The translations under genes were made by a program, and so were the position numbers. A stretch of 64,000 bases of DNA from Marinobacter sp. EhC06. GTDB taxonomy: Bacteria; Pseudomonadota; Gammaproteobacteria; Pseudomonadales; Oleiphilaceae. Shown one piece after another: positions 38,515-47,399 of the stretch. Each line of letters opens with the position of its first letter. The first letter of the stretch is position 1. The notes under the pieces were generated by a model. It did no database searches. It was not told the DNA's origin and worked only from the letters and a program-made list of their open reading frames with translations. The stretch lies in contig NZ_LXYO01000002.1 in assembly GCF_001650915.1 (NCBI RefSeq), forward strand, positions 1-64,000. Reading direction: 5' to 3'.

Positions 38515-39438
38515 TCAGTCCCTTACGCGTTTGAGGATGTCACCGTAGGCGTCTATACGGCGGTCTCTCAAATACGGCCAGATACGGCGAACCGATTCAC
38601 TGCGGGTGCGATCAAGGGTTACAGCCAGAATGCACTCAGAGCTGTCATCGCCCCGGGCCAGAAACTCACCCTGCGGGCCACAGATAAAACTGTTGCCCCA
38701 GAAGCGAATGCCGTCGCTGTGTCCTGAGGGGTCGGGTTCGGTGCCTACCCGGTTCGGAGCCACCACCGGCAGGTTGTTGGCAACCGCATGGCCCCGCTGC
38801 ACGGTGACCCAGGCGTCCAGCTGGCGTGCCCGTTCATCCGGGTCATCCGTTACATCCCAGCCGATGGCGGTGGGGTATATGAGGATCTCCGCGCCGGCCA
38901 GGGCCATCAGCCGGGCAGCTTCGGGATACCACTGGTCCCAGCACACCAGCACCCCAAGCCTGCCAACGGATGTATTAATGGGCGTGAAGCCGCTGCGGCC
39001 ATCATTGAACTGGGCGTCGCCGGGCGTAAAGTAGAATTTCTCATAGAAACCCGGGTCGTCCGGAATGTGCATTTTCCGGTACAGGCCTGCCATGGAGCCG
39101 TCTCTGTCAAACACGACCGCGGTGTTGTGGTAAACACCGTTCATGCGACGTTCGAAAATGGATCCAACCAGAACGATGCCCAGCTCACGGGCCAGTTCTG
39201 ACAAACGCTGGCTGGTGGGGCCGGGAATCGGCTCGGCCAGTTCGAAAACCGCTGTGTCTTCGGTCTGGCAGAAGTACAGGGTGGCGTGGAGTTCCTGGAG
39301 AATAACCAGGTCTGCACCACTGGCCGCGGCTTCGCGGACCAGTTTCTCGGTAACGGCGAGGCTGGCCGCCTTATCACTGCTGCAGGCCTGCTGGATGGCG
39401 GCAACATTGATCTGGCTCTTGCGCGATTCACTGCTCAT
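38515..39438 (-). CDS. aguB: N-carbamoylputrescine amidase AguB
   Basis: Nitrilase-superfamily amidohydrolase converting N-carbamoylputrescine to putrescine. The 307-residue protein has the Glu-Lys-Cys triad: VILQELHATLYF (Glu), YRKMHIPDD (Lys), VLVCWDQWYPEAARLMA (Cys). ATG 39438 overlaps the aguA stop by one base (TGATG), which also decides the start over the longer frame to 39513. The adjacent agmatine deiminase fixes the substrate assignment. Confidence 0.95.
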   Translation of the reverse strand: MSSESRKSQINVAAIQQACSSDKAASLAVTEKLVREAAASGADLVILQELHATLYFCQTEDTAVFELAEPIPGPTSQRLSELARELGIVLVGSIFERRMNGVYHNTAVVFDRDGSMAGLYRKMHIPDDPGFYEKFYFTPGDAQFNDGRSGFTPINTSVGRLGVLVCWDQWYPEAARLMALAGAEILIYPTAIGWDVTDDPDERARQLDAWVTVQRGHAVANNLPVVAPNRVGTEPDPSGHSDGIRFWGNSFICGPQGEFLARGDDSSECILAVTLDRTRSESVRRIWPYLRDRRIDAYGDILKRVRD

Positions 39439-40487
39439 CAACTGACTACTCCGGCGGGGATTTGCATGGTCACACAGTGAAGGCTGCCATGCTGGCGAAT
39501 CAAGGGTCGGCAATCAATCGGCACAATCTCCCTGCTCGGGAAAATCTCTTTCATGACAGTGATGGCGTCTTCATCCTGCGGCACGTCGTACACCGGCAGC
39601 AACACCGCATCGTTGATTATCAAAAAGTTTGCATAGGTAGCCGGCAGGCGCTCACCGTCCTCGTCATATATGGCGTCGGGCCAGGGCAGAGGCGTCAGTT
39701 TGTAGGGGGAGCCGTCGGCCTGACGGAATTCCTGAAGCTCTTCTTCCATGGCCGCAAGAGCGCTGTAGTGTTCATCGGCCACGTCGGGACAGGACACATA
39801 ACAGATATGATCCGGTGCGCAGAATCGGGCCAGGGTATCAATGTGGCTGTCGGTGTCGTCTCCGGCAAGGTAGCCATGGTTGAGCCAGAGAATCCGCCAC
39901 ACGCCCAATACCTCTGATAGCAGTTGCTCAATGGCTGTGCGATCCATGGCCGGGTTTCGGGTCGGCGTCAGCAGACATTCCGAGGTGGTCAGAAAAGTGC
40001 CCTGACCGTCCGATTCAAAGGAGCCGCCCTCCAGTACGAAGTCCACCTGCTGTGTCGCTGTTGTGCCGAATACACCCGCATTAAACAGATGATTGTTCAA
40101 TGCGTCGTCTTTTTCCGAGGGAAACTTTCCGCCCCAGGCGTTGAACCGGAAATCCAGGAGTGTGGGCCTGTCGTCAGTCAGGATAGTGATCGGCCCATGG
40201 TCCCTTGCCCAGGTATCGTTAGCAGGCGCGGGAACCGCCTTCGCACGGCCCGGCAAACTGTTTTGCTCGGCGTAGAGGTTGAGGTCCCGCTCTAGCTCCT
40301 GCAGACGGGTTACGTGTTCGCAACTGATAACCACATGTTCGTGTCGGAGAACGGCTTTGGCAATGTTCTCGAAAACTGGCTCCACCTCATCGATCAGGTC
40401 TGCCCAGTCGGTTCCCGGATGGGGCCAGGTCAGCATTACGGCGCTTTGGGGCGCCCATTCCGCGGGCAACACTCGTTTGGTTGTCAC
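39438..40487 (-). CDS. aguA: Agmatine deiminase AguA
   Basis: Agmatine deiminase, making N-carbamoylputrescine and ammonia. The 349-residue protein has LPAEWAPQSAVMLTWPHPGTDW near the start, DTWARDHGPI, ALVLEGGSFE-type VDFVLEGGSFESDGQG, HIDTLARF and a C-terminal catalytic Cys in QHGSLHCVTMQIPAG. I start at GTG 40487, with AAGGTG 5 bases upstream; ATG 40505 and 40517 are alternatives. Arginine decarboxylase, which would supply agmatine, is not in view. Confidence 0.95.
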   Translation of the reverse strand: MTTKRVLPAEWAPQSAVMLTWPHPGTDWADLIDEVEPVFENIAKAVLRHEHVVISCEHVTRLQELERDLNLYAEQNSLPGRAKAVPAPANDTWARDHGPITILTDDRPTLLDFRFNAWGGKFPSEKDDALNNHLFNAGVFGTTATQQVDFVLEGGSFESDGQGTFLTTSECLLTPTRNPAMDRTAIEQLLSEVLGVWRILWLNHGYLAGDDTDSHIDTLARFCAPDHICYVSCPDVADEHYSALAAMEEELQEFRQADGSPYKLTPLPWPDAIYDEDGERLPATYANFLIINDAVLLPVYDVPQDEDAITVMKEIFPSREIVPIDCRPLIRQHGSLHCVTMQIPAGVVS

Positions 40488-40588
40488 TACGTCACCTTGA
40501 ATCATAAAAGACGCCATTCTAACCAACGATTGGTTGAACGTCAGGACATGAGAAGGGGATTTCCGACCTGGAAAGGCCCCTCGGGCCT

Positions 40589-40891
40589 TCAGCGATTATG
40601 CTTGAGAACAGTATGGATAACCCGGTCGCCTTCGAAATACACGACAAAGTTCTGGTAATGCCATTGGATAATCGGTGGCTGGCCAATCGGGCCCTGAATC
40701 TCCATAGGCGCGCCCCAGGACGCGCGGACTGATGATTGGCTCATGCCGGAGCCCGGAAAGCTGGCCTGATCGCGATCGGCCTGGGCACCAATCGGCACGC
40801 GAACTTCTTCAGCTACCGCGGACGTCATCGGGAAAAAGGCCAGTGTGGCAGTCACTGCCAGTGCGCCGAACAGGGTAGATTGTTTTCTCAT
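40589..40891 (-). CDS. Small exported protein of unknown function
   Basis: A 100-residue protein with a clear Sec signal peptide (MRKQSTLFGALAVTATLAFF, cut probably after SAVA near residue 27) and a mature domain of about 73 residues. The stretch SSVRASWGAPMEIQGPIGQPPIIQWHY, then NFVVYFEGDRVIHTVLKH, resembles the small SmpA/OmlA (BamE-like) fold, with a GxP loop and a final VYFE strand; there is no lipobox Cys. Similar proteins occur in pseudomonads. No partner is evident, as it stands about 100 bases from both neighbours on the same strand. The function is unknown. Confidence 0.8.
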   Translation of the reverse strand: MRKQSTLFGALAVTATLAFFPMTSAVAEEVRVPIGAQADRDQASFPGSGMSQSSVRASWGAPMEIQGPIGQPPIIQWHYQNFVVYFEGDRVIHTVLKHNR

Positions 40892-40986
40892 TGATGGGTC
40901 TCCATGAAAACTGGCGTCCTCAGAAGGACATGGATAAAGCGTAATATCCGAAAAAGATTAGCAAAAGTCACCCGTTTTTCCCCAGT

Positions 40987-41574
40987 CTACTCTTTTTGAC
41001 GCTGTCGAATCTGCCACCGCATCACATGCCGTGCGATTTGTTGGCGATCGCCGTCATCAATCCGGGCAAATTCGGTGTGGACCCTTGCTCCGCCTGAAGA
41101 ATCGGGGTGTACCTCGAGAACACGGGCGATTGCCTGGGGCTGAAAAAGTTCGGGTGGCAGGGTCATTCGGACAGCAAGCCGGTCTCCGGGTTGCCAGGCA
41201 GGGGTGCTACTGGAGAACGACAGGCCGCCTTCGCTCAGGGTCACCTCCTGCCAGTCCTCAGGTTGCAACGGATTTTGCTCAAAGGCCATAATGCGCGCAA
41301 GCGTATCCAGCTTGCCATTCAGGGATTTGATCAGCCCGGTAAGCAGCCGGTCTTTTTCGCCAAGGCTGGCAAGCTGGGATTTTACGTCCTGGTCCAACCG
41401 CCTGAATTCAGCTTTCAGGCTTTCGAGGTGGTCACCATCGAAGGCATTCCCGTCCAGTGGAGTGTCGGGGGCCAGCTTGCGGATCTCCAGGCCGATCCGG
41501 TCTTCAATGCGGTAAAAGTCCCGGCGTTCGGGTGAATAGTCCACCGGTTCGTTTGGGGTGTCGGACGACTGCAT
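40987..41574 (-). CDS. PilZ-domain protein with a long helical insertion
   Basis: 195-residue cytosolic protein with PilZ features. The RxxxR motif appears as RDFYR (18-22), but the matching second motif lies about 90 residues later as TLSEGG (112-117), where the usual first D or N is Thr. Between them, residues about 48-98 form charged helices (DHLESLKAEFRRLDQDVKSQ and EKDRLLTGLIKSLNGKLDTL). The C-terminal beta region (GDRLAVRMTLPPELF, GGARVHTEFARI) completes the barrel. ATG 41574 has GGAG upstream. This matches the atypical tetrameric PilZ type, which may not bind c-di-GMP. It is divergent from the lol genes. Confidence 0.85.
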   Translation of the reverse strand: MQSSDTPNEPVDYSPERRDFYRIEDRIGLEIRKLAPDTPLDGNAFDGDHLESLKAEFRRLDQDVKSQLASLGEKDRLLTGLIKSLNGKLDTLARIMAFEQNPLQPEDWQEVTLSEGGLSFSSSTPAWQPGDRLAVRMTLPPELFQPQAIARVLEVHPDSSGGARVHTEFARIDDGDRQQIARHVMRWQIRQRQKE

Positions 41575-41703
41575 CGCGGCTCCGGAAAGCTGAATTTTTA
41601 TTGGTACAGAACAGTTTAGCAGTTTCCCTCCGTGCTGGAATGTAGAAAGTACTCGGGAAAACCAGACCACGACAGACCTGAAGGTAGCAACAGGCACCTC
41701 TTC

Positions 41704-42945
41704 ATGTTCAGACCCTTATCATTTTACATTGGCTTGCGATACACGGCCGCAAAGCGCCGCAATCACTTCATATCCTTTATTTCCCTGACCTCGATGATCG
41801 GGCTGATGCTGGGGGTGGCGGTGCTGATCATCGTGCTGTCAGTCATGAATGGCTTCGACCGGGAACTCAAGCAGAGAATTCTCGGGATGGTTCCCCACGC
41901 CACCATACAGGGCGCCGGCCCACTGGATGATTGGCAGTCCGTTGATGCACGGGTACAGGAGCATCCCCGGGTGCTGGCTGCGGCTCCATTCATTCAGGGG
42001 CAGGGCATGGTCACCGGGGGCGGGAATGTTCGTGGCGTCATGCTTAATGGCATCCTGCCGGAAGAAGAGCGCACGGTGTCCATCATTGAGAATCATATGA
42101 TCGAAGGTGGGCTGGATGATCTGGCCTCCGGCGAGTTTGGCATCATCATCGGCCGCTTGATGGCGGCCAGCCTGCGTCTTCAGGTGGGTGACAAGGTGAC
42201 CGTGGTGCTGCCGGAAGCCTCGGTGACGCCAGCAGGGGTACTGCCAAGGCTCAAGCGTTTTACGGTCAAGGGCATTTTCAGTGTCGGGGCTGAGCTGGAT
42301 GGTAACTACACCCTGATCCACATGGATGATGCCGCCAAGCTAATGCGCACCGGGGGTAAGGCCGAAGGCGTCCGCCTGCTGGTGGATGACCTGTTCGCAG
42401 CGCCCAAGGTGTCGCAGCAGGCCGCTGAGGCCCTGGGCGGCCGATACTACGTATCCGACTGGACCCGCACCCACGGCAATCTGTTCCAGGCCATCCGCAT
42501 GGAGAAAACCATGATCGGCCTGCTTCTGATGTTTATCGTCGCTGTGGCGGCCTTCAATATCGTGTCCACGCTGGTGATGGTGGTTACTGATAAAACCGGT
42601 GACATCGCGATCCTGAGAACCATGGGAGCGACGCCGGGTCGGATCATGCGCATCTTTATCGTTCAGGGAGCGGTCATCGGTATCTTCGGAACCATCGTTG
42701 GCACGGCGCTGGGTGTGTTCGGGGCACTCAACATCAGCGCCTTTATCTCCTGGCTGGAGGGTGCGCTTGGGCACCAGTTCCTAAGCGCAGATGTCTACTT
42801 TATCAGCTACCTGCCGTCCCAATTGCAATGGCAGGACGTTTTCATAATCAGCGGCGCCGGCCTTGCCATGAGCTTGTTGGCAACCATTTACCCGGCCTGG
42901 CGGGCCTCAAGGGTGGATCCGGCGGAGGCACTTCGCTATGAATAA
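41704..42945 (+). CDS. Lipoprotein-releasing ABC permease, LolC/LolE family, probably LolF type
   Basis: Inner-membrane permease that extracts outer-membrane lipoproteins and passes them to LolA. The 413-residue protein has four helices, the MacB-like periplasmic domain and FtsX-type C-terminal half (MIGLLLMFIVAVAAFNIVST), ending in DPAEALRYE. It joins a LolC-like Hook segment (EASVTPAGVLPRLKRF) with a LolE-like segment (VYFISYLPSQLQWQDVF). Only one permease gene accompanies lolD, suggesting a LolDF system with a permease homodimer. ATG 41704 is chosen; the frame extends to 41632. It overlaps lolD by 8 bases. Confidence 0.92.
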   Translation: MFRPLSFYIGLRYTAAKRRNHFISFISLTSMIGLMLGVAVLIIVLSVMNGFDRELKQRILGMVPHATIQGAGPLDDWQSVDARVQEHPRVLAAAPFIQGQGMVTGGGNVRGVMLNGILPEEERTVSIIENHMIEGGLDDLASGEFGIIIGRLMAASLRLQVGDKVTVVLPEASVTPAGVLPRLKRFTVKGIFSVGAELDGNYTLIHMDDAAKLMRTGGKAEGVRLLVDDLFAAPKVSQQAAEALGGRYYVSDWTRTHGNLFQAIRMEKTMIGLLLMFIVAVAAFNIVSTLVMVVTDKTGDIAILRTMGATPGRIMRIFIVQGAVIGIFGTIVGTALGVFGALNISAFISWLEGALGHQFLSADVYFISYLPSQLQWQDVFIISGAGLAMSLLATIYPAWRASRVDPAEALRYE

Positions 42946-43648
42946 GGAACCTTCCGCTATGGCGCATTCTGCCCCGGTGATCGACTGTCGCCAGGTGACC
43001 CGGACCTACAACGAGGGCCCCGGAAAGCTCACCATTTTTTCAGATATCTCACTGGAAGTTGCCCAGGGTGAGACCGTTGCCATCGTTGGCAGCAGCGGTG
43101 CCGGAAAAACAACCTTGCTGAATCTTCTGGGCGGGCTCGACAAGCCGTCGTCCGGCCAGATCTCTATCTGTGGTGAGGACATTCACCGGCTCTCCGAGTC
43201 GCGGCGTGCAAAGTTTCGCAACGCCCATCTGGGCTTTGTCTATCAGTTTCATCACTTGCTGCCGGAATTTACGGCGCTTGAGAACGTCATGATGCCCTGT
43301 GCATTGGGTGGCATGGCGGTGTCGAAATCGCGCGACAAGGCAAGCAGCTTACTGGAGCGGGTTGGCCTTGCCGAACGGCTTGATCACAAGCCTGGCGAGC
43401 TCTCCGGGGGCGAGCGTCAGCGGGTGGCTATAGCGCGTGCGTTGGTAAATGAGCCGGACTGCGTGCTGATGGATGAACCGACCGGTAACCTGGATGAACA
43501 TACCGGCGAGGGAGTCCAGGCACTGATCGAGTCTCTCAGGGATCAGTTGGGCATTGCGTTTGTCATGGTAACCCATGATATGAAAATGGCCCGAAGCCTC
43601 GGGCGGGTCATGCGGCTTGAACAGGGCCGGTTGATTCAGGAAGTCTGA
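42938..43648 (+). CDS. lolD: Lipoprotein-releasing ABC transporter ATPase LolD
   Basis: ATPase subunit of the lipoprotein exporter. The 236-residue protein has Walker A GSSGAGKTTLLNLLGG, Q-loop FVYQFHHLLPEFTALEN, signature LSGGERQR, Walker B CVLMDEPTGNLD and H-loop VTHDM. FVYQFHHLLPEF is strongly LolD-like. The start is ATG 42938, overlapping the permease gene; ATG 42959 is an alternative. The stop overlaps the end of the convergent DUF2062 gene by 13 bases. Confidence 0.96.
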   Translation: MNKEPSAMAHSAPVIDCRQVTRTYNEGPGKLTIFSDISLEVAQGETVAIVGSSGAGKTTLLNLLGGLDKPSSGQISICGEDIHRLSESRRAKFRNAHLGFVYQFHHLLPEFTALENVMMPCALGGMAVSKSRDKASSLLERVGLAERLDHKPGELSGGERQRVAIARALVNEPDCVLMDEPTGNLDEHTGEGVQALIESLRDQLGIAFVMVTHDMKMARSLGRVMRLEQGRLIQEV

Positions 43649-44181
43649 TCAGCCGCCCGGCGGCGCCTGAGTCGAGCGGTGCGCCGCACCTGCCAGTCAG
43701 AGCGAATTTTCCGGCGCCACAGATACTGGATAATCAGGTAGGCCACGCAAGCGGAAACCGTTGCGACCACCAGGGACCCGAGATAGAGGGGAATGCCGAT
43801 ATCCAGCAGCCGCTCGCTGATCCAGGACCAGGAGAGTTCGAACTCAAAGCTGAGTACGGGACGGTCCAGGGCCCAGGCCCCGATTTTGTAGTTGAAATAG
43901 AACATCGGCGGCATGGTCACCGGGTTGCTGATCCAGACCAGAACCACTGAAAGCGGTAGGTTGGCATTGAACCAGATGGCGAAGAAGGCTGCCGCAAGCA
44001 TCTGGAAGGGCATTGGAATAAAGCAGAACCAGATACCGACCAGAAACGCCCTGGCGACACTGTGACGGTTAATGTGCCATAGGTTCGGTTCATGAAGAAT
44101 ATCGCCCAGAAAGCTCAGCGACTGCATCGCTTGCACCTTCTCTGGTGAGGGCAGATAGCGTTTCATGAACTTCTTTGGCAT
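43636..44181 (-). CDS. DUF2062 membrane protein
   Basis: 181-residue inner-membrane protein of the DUF2062 family, function unknown. It has the family segments VARAFLVGIWFCFIPMPFQM and LVWISNPVTMPPMFYFNYKIG, about three membrane helices, and a very basic C-terminus (RRTARLRRRRAADQTS). DUF2062 proteins are often found beside comEC or glycosyltransferase genes, and this one is divergent from comEC across about 80 bases. An alternative start at 44166 (MKRYLPS) has a purine-rich AAGAAG upstream. Confidence 0.88.
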   Translation of the reverse strand: MPKKFMKRYLPSPEKVQAMQSLSFLGDILHEPNLWHINRHSVARAFLVGIWFCFIPMPFQMLAAAFFAIWFNANLPLSVVLVWISNPVTMPPMFYFNYKIGAWALDRPVLSFEFELSWSWISERLLDIGIPLYLGSLVVATVSACVAYLIIQYLWRRKIRSDWQVRRTARLRRRRAADQTS

Positions 44182-44262
44182 TGGAAGTTCTGCCTTTAAA
44201 CGGAGTTAATATACCGGCTCATCGGATGTCGCCGGTGTTTGTGACATACAGGAGGACAAGGA

Positions 44263-46695
44263 TTGTCCGGAAGTATCAACCGCCCGGCATGCTCTCTTGG
44301 CACGTCCGGTTCAGCAGTAGTGGGCGTGATCGCCTTCTCTTTTGGCGTTATCTTACTGTATTGGTTGTCGATACTGCCACCTCCCGAATGGTTGATCGCC
44401 GCGATACTGCTGCTCGCTCTTGCCTTTTCCTGTTCTTTATCGACCGTCGCCACCCGGTTAGCAGTGTTCGCCTTTGGCCTGCTTGCCGGACTGCTCTGGG
44501 CCTCCTGGCATGCTGGTGAACGGCTCTCGACCACCCTTCCGAGCAGTCTTGAACGGGAGCGCCTCGCGGTCTCGGGATACCTGTGCGACATTCCTTCGAA
44601 AGGAAGCTTCAACAGTTTACGTTTCAGTTTCTGTGTCACCCAGTGGCACAACCTTCCCATCGAAACCGGGCAGGAAGCAAGGATGCCGCGCCTGCTCAGA
44701 TTGTCCTGGTATGGTCACGGGAATGAACAACTTCCCGGGGCCCGCCTGCGGCTGGAAGTCGCTCTCAAACGCCCTCATGGCAGCCTCAACCCTGCAGGCT
44801 TCCGCTACGAGGACTGGCTTTTTCGGAAGGGGTACCGGGCCACAGGAAGCGTCCGTAGTGTTCAGGTCGACCCAACGGTCAGGTGTTTGCTGCATTGCCA
44901 GTACCGGAGTCTCCATCTTTCCCTTAAACACTGGACCACGGAGCAGTTTGGCGATGCCAGGCATTTTCCGCTGGTTTCTTCGCTCTTAATTGGCCATCGC
45001 GGCTATATGGAAGAGAAGCACTGGGATGTACTCAAGGCGACCGGCACCATTCACCTGGTAGCGATATCGGGTCTGCATCTGGGGCTGGTTGCGCTGGGTG
45101 CCGGCTTTTTGTGCAGGCGACTGTTGCTGGCGTTGCCGGCCCGAAGGGTCAGTGACGAGGCCAGACGCTGGATTGTCTTCACATCGGTTCTGAGTTGTTG
45201 CCTGATTTATGCCCTGTCGGCCGGTTTTACCGTGCCGACACGTCGCGCCCTTGTCATGGTGGTTGCAGGCGGTTGGCTGATTCTTATGAGTCGTCAGGCG
45301 CCGGTTTGGCAGGCCTTTCTGGCTGCATTGGTGGCTGTTCTTCTGCTGGATCCTTTTGCGCCACTGGATCAGGGGTTCTGGCTGTCGTTTACGGCTGTCG
45401 CCGTGCTGATTGCTGTGTTTTCGGCGCGGCTTGAGGGAGCCGGGTCGTTGACCGGGCTCGTCGTTGCGCAGCTCGCCGTATTCGGCGGTTTGTGGCCAAT
45501 CCTGGAGATATTTGGGCAAGGACAGCCGCTGGTTGGTTTGTTGGCCAATCTCGCAGCGATCCCATGGGTATCCTTGGTAGTCATGCCAGTACTGGTCGCG
45601 GGCGGGTTGATCACGGCCGTTGTTCCCGGCGCCGCCCAGCTATTTGTGCCACTGTTCGATTGGACTCTGGGCGTGCTCTGGTACGTGCTGACATGGTTCG
45701 CGGAGTGGCAGGCGCCGGGCATTGAAGCCAGTGTTCCGGAGATTGTGGGTTGGGCGTTGCTGACTGTGACCCTGGTTTTTATGCCGTTTGCCAGATTTCG
45801 CCTTGTTGCCGCTCTGTTGGCCGTGTCATGGCTAATGTATCCGGGCCCGACCTCGGTGAAGAATCCCTATTTGAGCGCGCCGGAAATACGGGTCTGGGAT
45901 GTTGGCCAGGGCCTGTCGGTTCTTGTCCGTCATGGGCATGAGGTATTGGTCTACGACACAGGCCCTGCCGTTCCGGGTGTATTCTCGGCTGTTGAATCGA
46001 CCCTCCTGCCAAATCTTGAGGCCGAGGGCATCAGGCGGATTGATACCCTGGTGATCAGTCACGCAGACAGTGATCATGCCGGGGGTGTATCCGAACTGAC
46101 CCGGCAGATTGAGGTCGGAAAATTCATCGCTGGCGAGCCGGTAGCGATCAGAGAGCAGGTTGCCGATCTGCCGGTTCGGGGCTGCAAACGATCATCCCAA
46201 AGACTCGGCAGCCTGATGCTGGAATTCTGGCAGGGGGAGGGGGCGACAGAAGGTAACGATGCGTCCTGTGTGCTGCGGATATACCATCCCGAATCAGGCA
46301 CCGAATGGCTACTGCCGGGGGATATCACCGACCACATGGAAGCCCGGTATCTGGCTTATTTCGCTGATCGAGAGGATCTTCCGGCGCCAGTTACCCGAGT
46401 GATTGTCGCGCCCCACCATGGCAGCAAAACGTCATCCTCCGAAGCCTGGGTCAAGGCCTTGAAGCCCGATCAGGTGATCTATACCGCCGGCTATCGACAC
46501 CGGTATGGCCATCCTCACCCGATGGTTACCGCCCGCTATGCCGGGATCGGGGCCGTTTCGCTGAATACAGCCTGTTCCGGCAGCATCGTGATGACGATTG
46601 AGGATAACCGGTTGGAGTTAAAGGAAATGCGCCATCGGTCGCCGTTCTGGATTGGCGGCCCGGGGCTTGCCCGTGATCAATGTAAAATACCGTGA
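44263..46695 (+). CDS. comEC: DNA internalisation competence protein ComEC/Rec2
   Basis: Membrane channel that carries single-stranded DNA into the cytoplasm in natural transformation. The 810-residue protein has an N-terminal DUF4131/OB-type domain, a Competence helix core (GTIHLVAISGLHLGLVALGA) and a C-terminal metallo-beta-lactamase domain with SHADSDHAGGVSE and APHHGSKTSSS. All metal-binding motifs are present, so it looks intact. It starts at TTG 44263, with AGGAGG 7 bases upstream. Other competence genes are not in view. It precedes the exbB operon, the same order as in pseudomonads. Confidence 0.95.
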   Translation: MSGSINRPACSLGTSGSAVVGVIAFSFGVILLYWLSILPPPEWLIAAILLLALAFSCSLSTVATRLAVFAFGLLAGLLWASWHAGERLSTTLPSSLERERLAVSGYLCDIPSKGSFNSLRFSFCVTQWHNLPIETGQEARMPRLLRLSWYGHGNEQLPGARLRLEVALKRPHGSLNPAGFRYEDWLFRKGYRATGSVRSVQVDPTVRCLLHCQYRSLHLSLKHWTTEQFGDARHFPLVSSLLIGHRGYMEEKHWDVLKATGTIHLVAISGLHLGLVALGAGFLCRRLLLALPARRVSDEARRWIVFTSVLSCCLIYALSAGFTVPTRRALVMVVAGGWLILMSRQAPVWQAFLAALVAVLLLDPFAPLDQGFWLSFTAVAVLIAVFSARLEGAGSLTGLVVAQLAVFGGLWPILEIFGQGQPLVGLLANLAAIPWVSLVVMPVLVAGGLITAVVPGAAQLFVPLFDWTLGVLWYVLTWFAEWQAPGIEASVPEIVGWALLTVTLVFMPFARFRLVAALLAVSWLMYPGPTSVKNPYLSAPEIRVWDVGQGLSVLVRHGHEVLVYDTGPAVPGVFSAVESTLLPNLEAEGIRRIDTLVISHADSDHAGGVSELTRQIEVGKFIAGEPVAIREQVADLPVRGCKRSSQRLGSLMLEFWQGEGATEGNDASCVLRIYHPESGTEWLLPGDITDHMEARYLAYFADREDLPAPVTRVIVAPHHGSKTSSSEAWVKALKPDQVIYTAGYRHRYGHPHPMVTARYAGIGAVSLNTACSGSIVMTIEDNRLELKEMRHRSPFWIGGPGLARDQCKIP

Positions 46696-46767
46696 CATTG
46701 CAGGTGTGGCCTCCACCGGTAGCTATGCTAAAGTAGCGCGGCTTGCAAACAATGAGGGAGACCAAGC

Positions 46768-47394
46768 GTGTTCGAGCTGTTGAAAGCCGGTGGCATTCTC
46801 ATGGTGCCAATTGTTGCCTGTTCCATTCTGGCGCTGGCCATCATTCTGGAGCGTATCTGGACCCTTCGTGCCTCCAGGGTAGCGCCTCCCCAGACCATTA
46901 ACGAGTTATGGCGCTGGATCAAGAAAAAAGAACTCAATGGCCGGAAGCTGAAAGCCCTGCAGGGTTCCTCGCCCCTGGGCCGGATTCTGGCCGGTGGCCT
47001 GCTTAACGCGAAGCATGGCCGCGAAATCATGAAAGAGAGCATCGAGCACGAGGCGAGCCAGGTTATCCACGATCTGGAGAGATTCCTGAACCCCCTGGGT
47101 ACCGTAGCGACGATCACCCCTCTGCTGGGTCTGCTGGGCACCGTTATCGGCATGATCAAGGTGTTTGCCGAGATCCAGCTGGCCGGGGTCGGTAACGCGG
47201 GCAACCTGGCTGGCGGTATCTCTGAAGCGCTGATTACCACGGCTGCCGGCCTGAGCGTGGCTATTCCGGCGCTGATCTGCCACCGCTATTTCATCCGCCG
47301 GGTGGATGAGCTGGTTGTCAGTATGGAGCAGGAAGCCATCAAGCTGGTTGAGGTAGTACACGGAGACCGCGAAATCGACGTGGAAGGAGCCTGA
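46768..47394 (+). CDS. exbB: MotA/TolQ/ExbB proton channel family protein
   Basis: ExbB-type stator subunit of 208 residues with three membrane helices: about 10-30, 110-135 and 155-175. The family region TITPLLGLLGTVIGMIKVF and the GGISEALITTAAGLSVAIPAL proton-path segment are clear. It starts at GTG 46768 with GGGAG upstream and is followed after 5 bases by exbD. Its position ahead of msbA-lpxK is conserved in pseudomonads, but no TonB gene is present, so whether it powers TonB transport is unknown. Confidence 0.93.
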   Translation: MFELLKAGGILMVPIVACSILALAIILERIWTLRASRVAPPQTINELWRWIKKKELNGRKLKALQGSSPLGRILAGGLLNAKHGREIMKESIEHEASQVIHDLERFLNPLGTVATITPLLGLLGTVIGMIKVFAEIQLAGVGNAGNLAGGISEALITTAAGLSVAIPALICHRYFIRRVDELVVSMEQEAIKLVEVVHGDREIDVEGA

Positions 47395-47399
47395 ACGCC

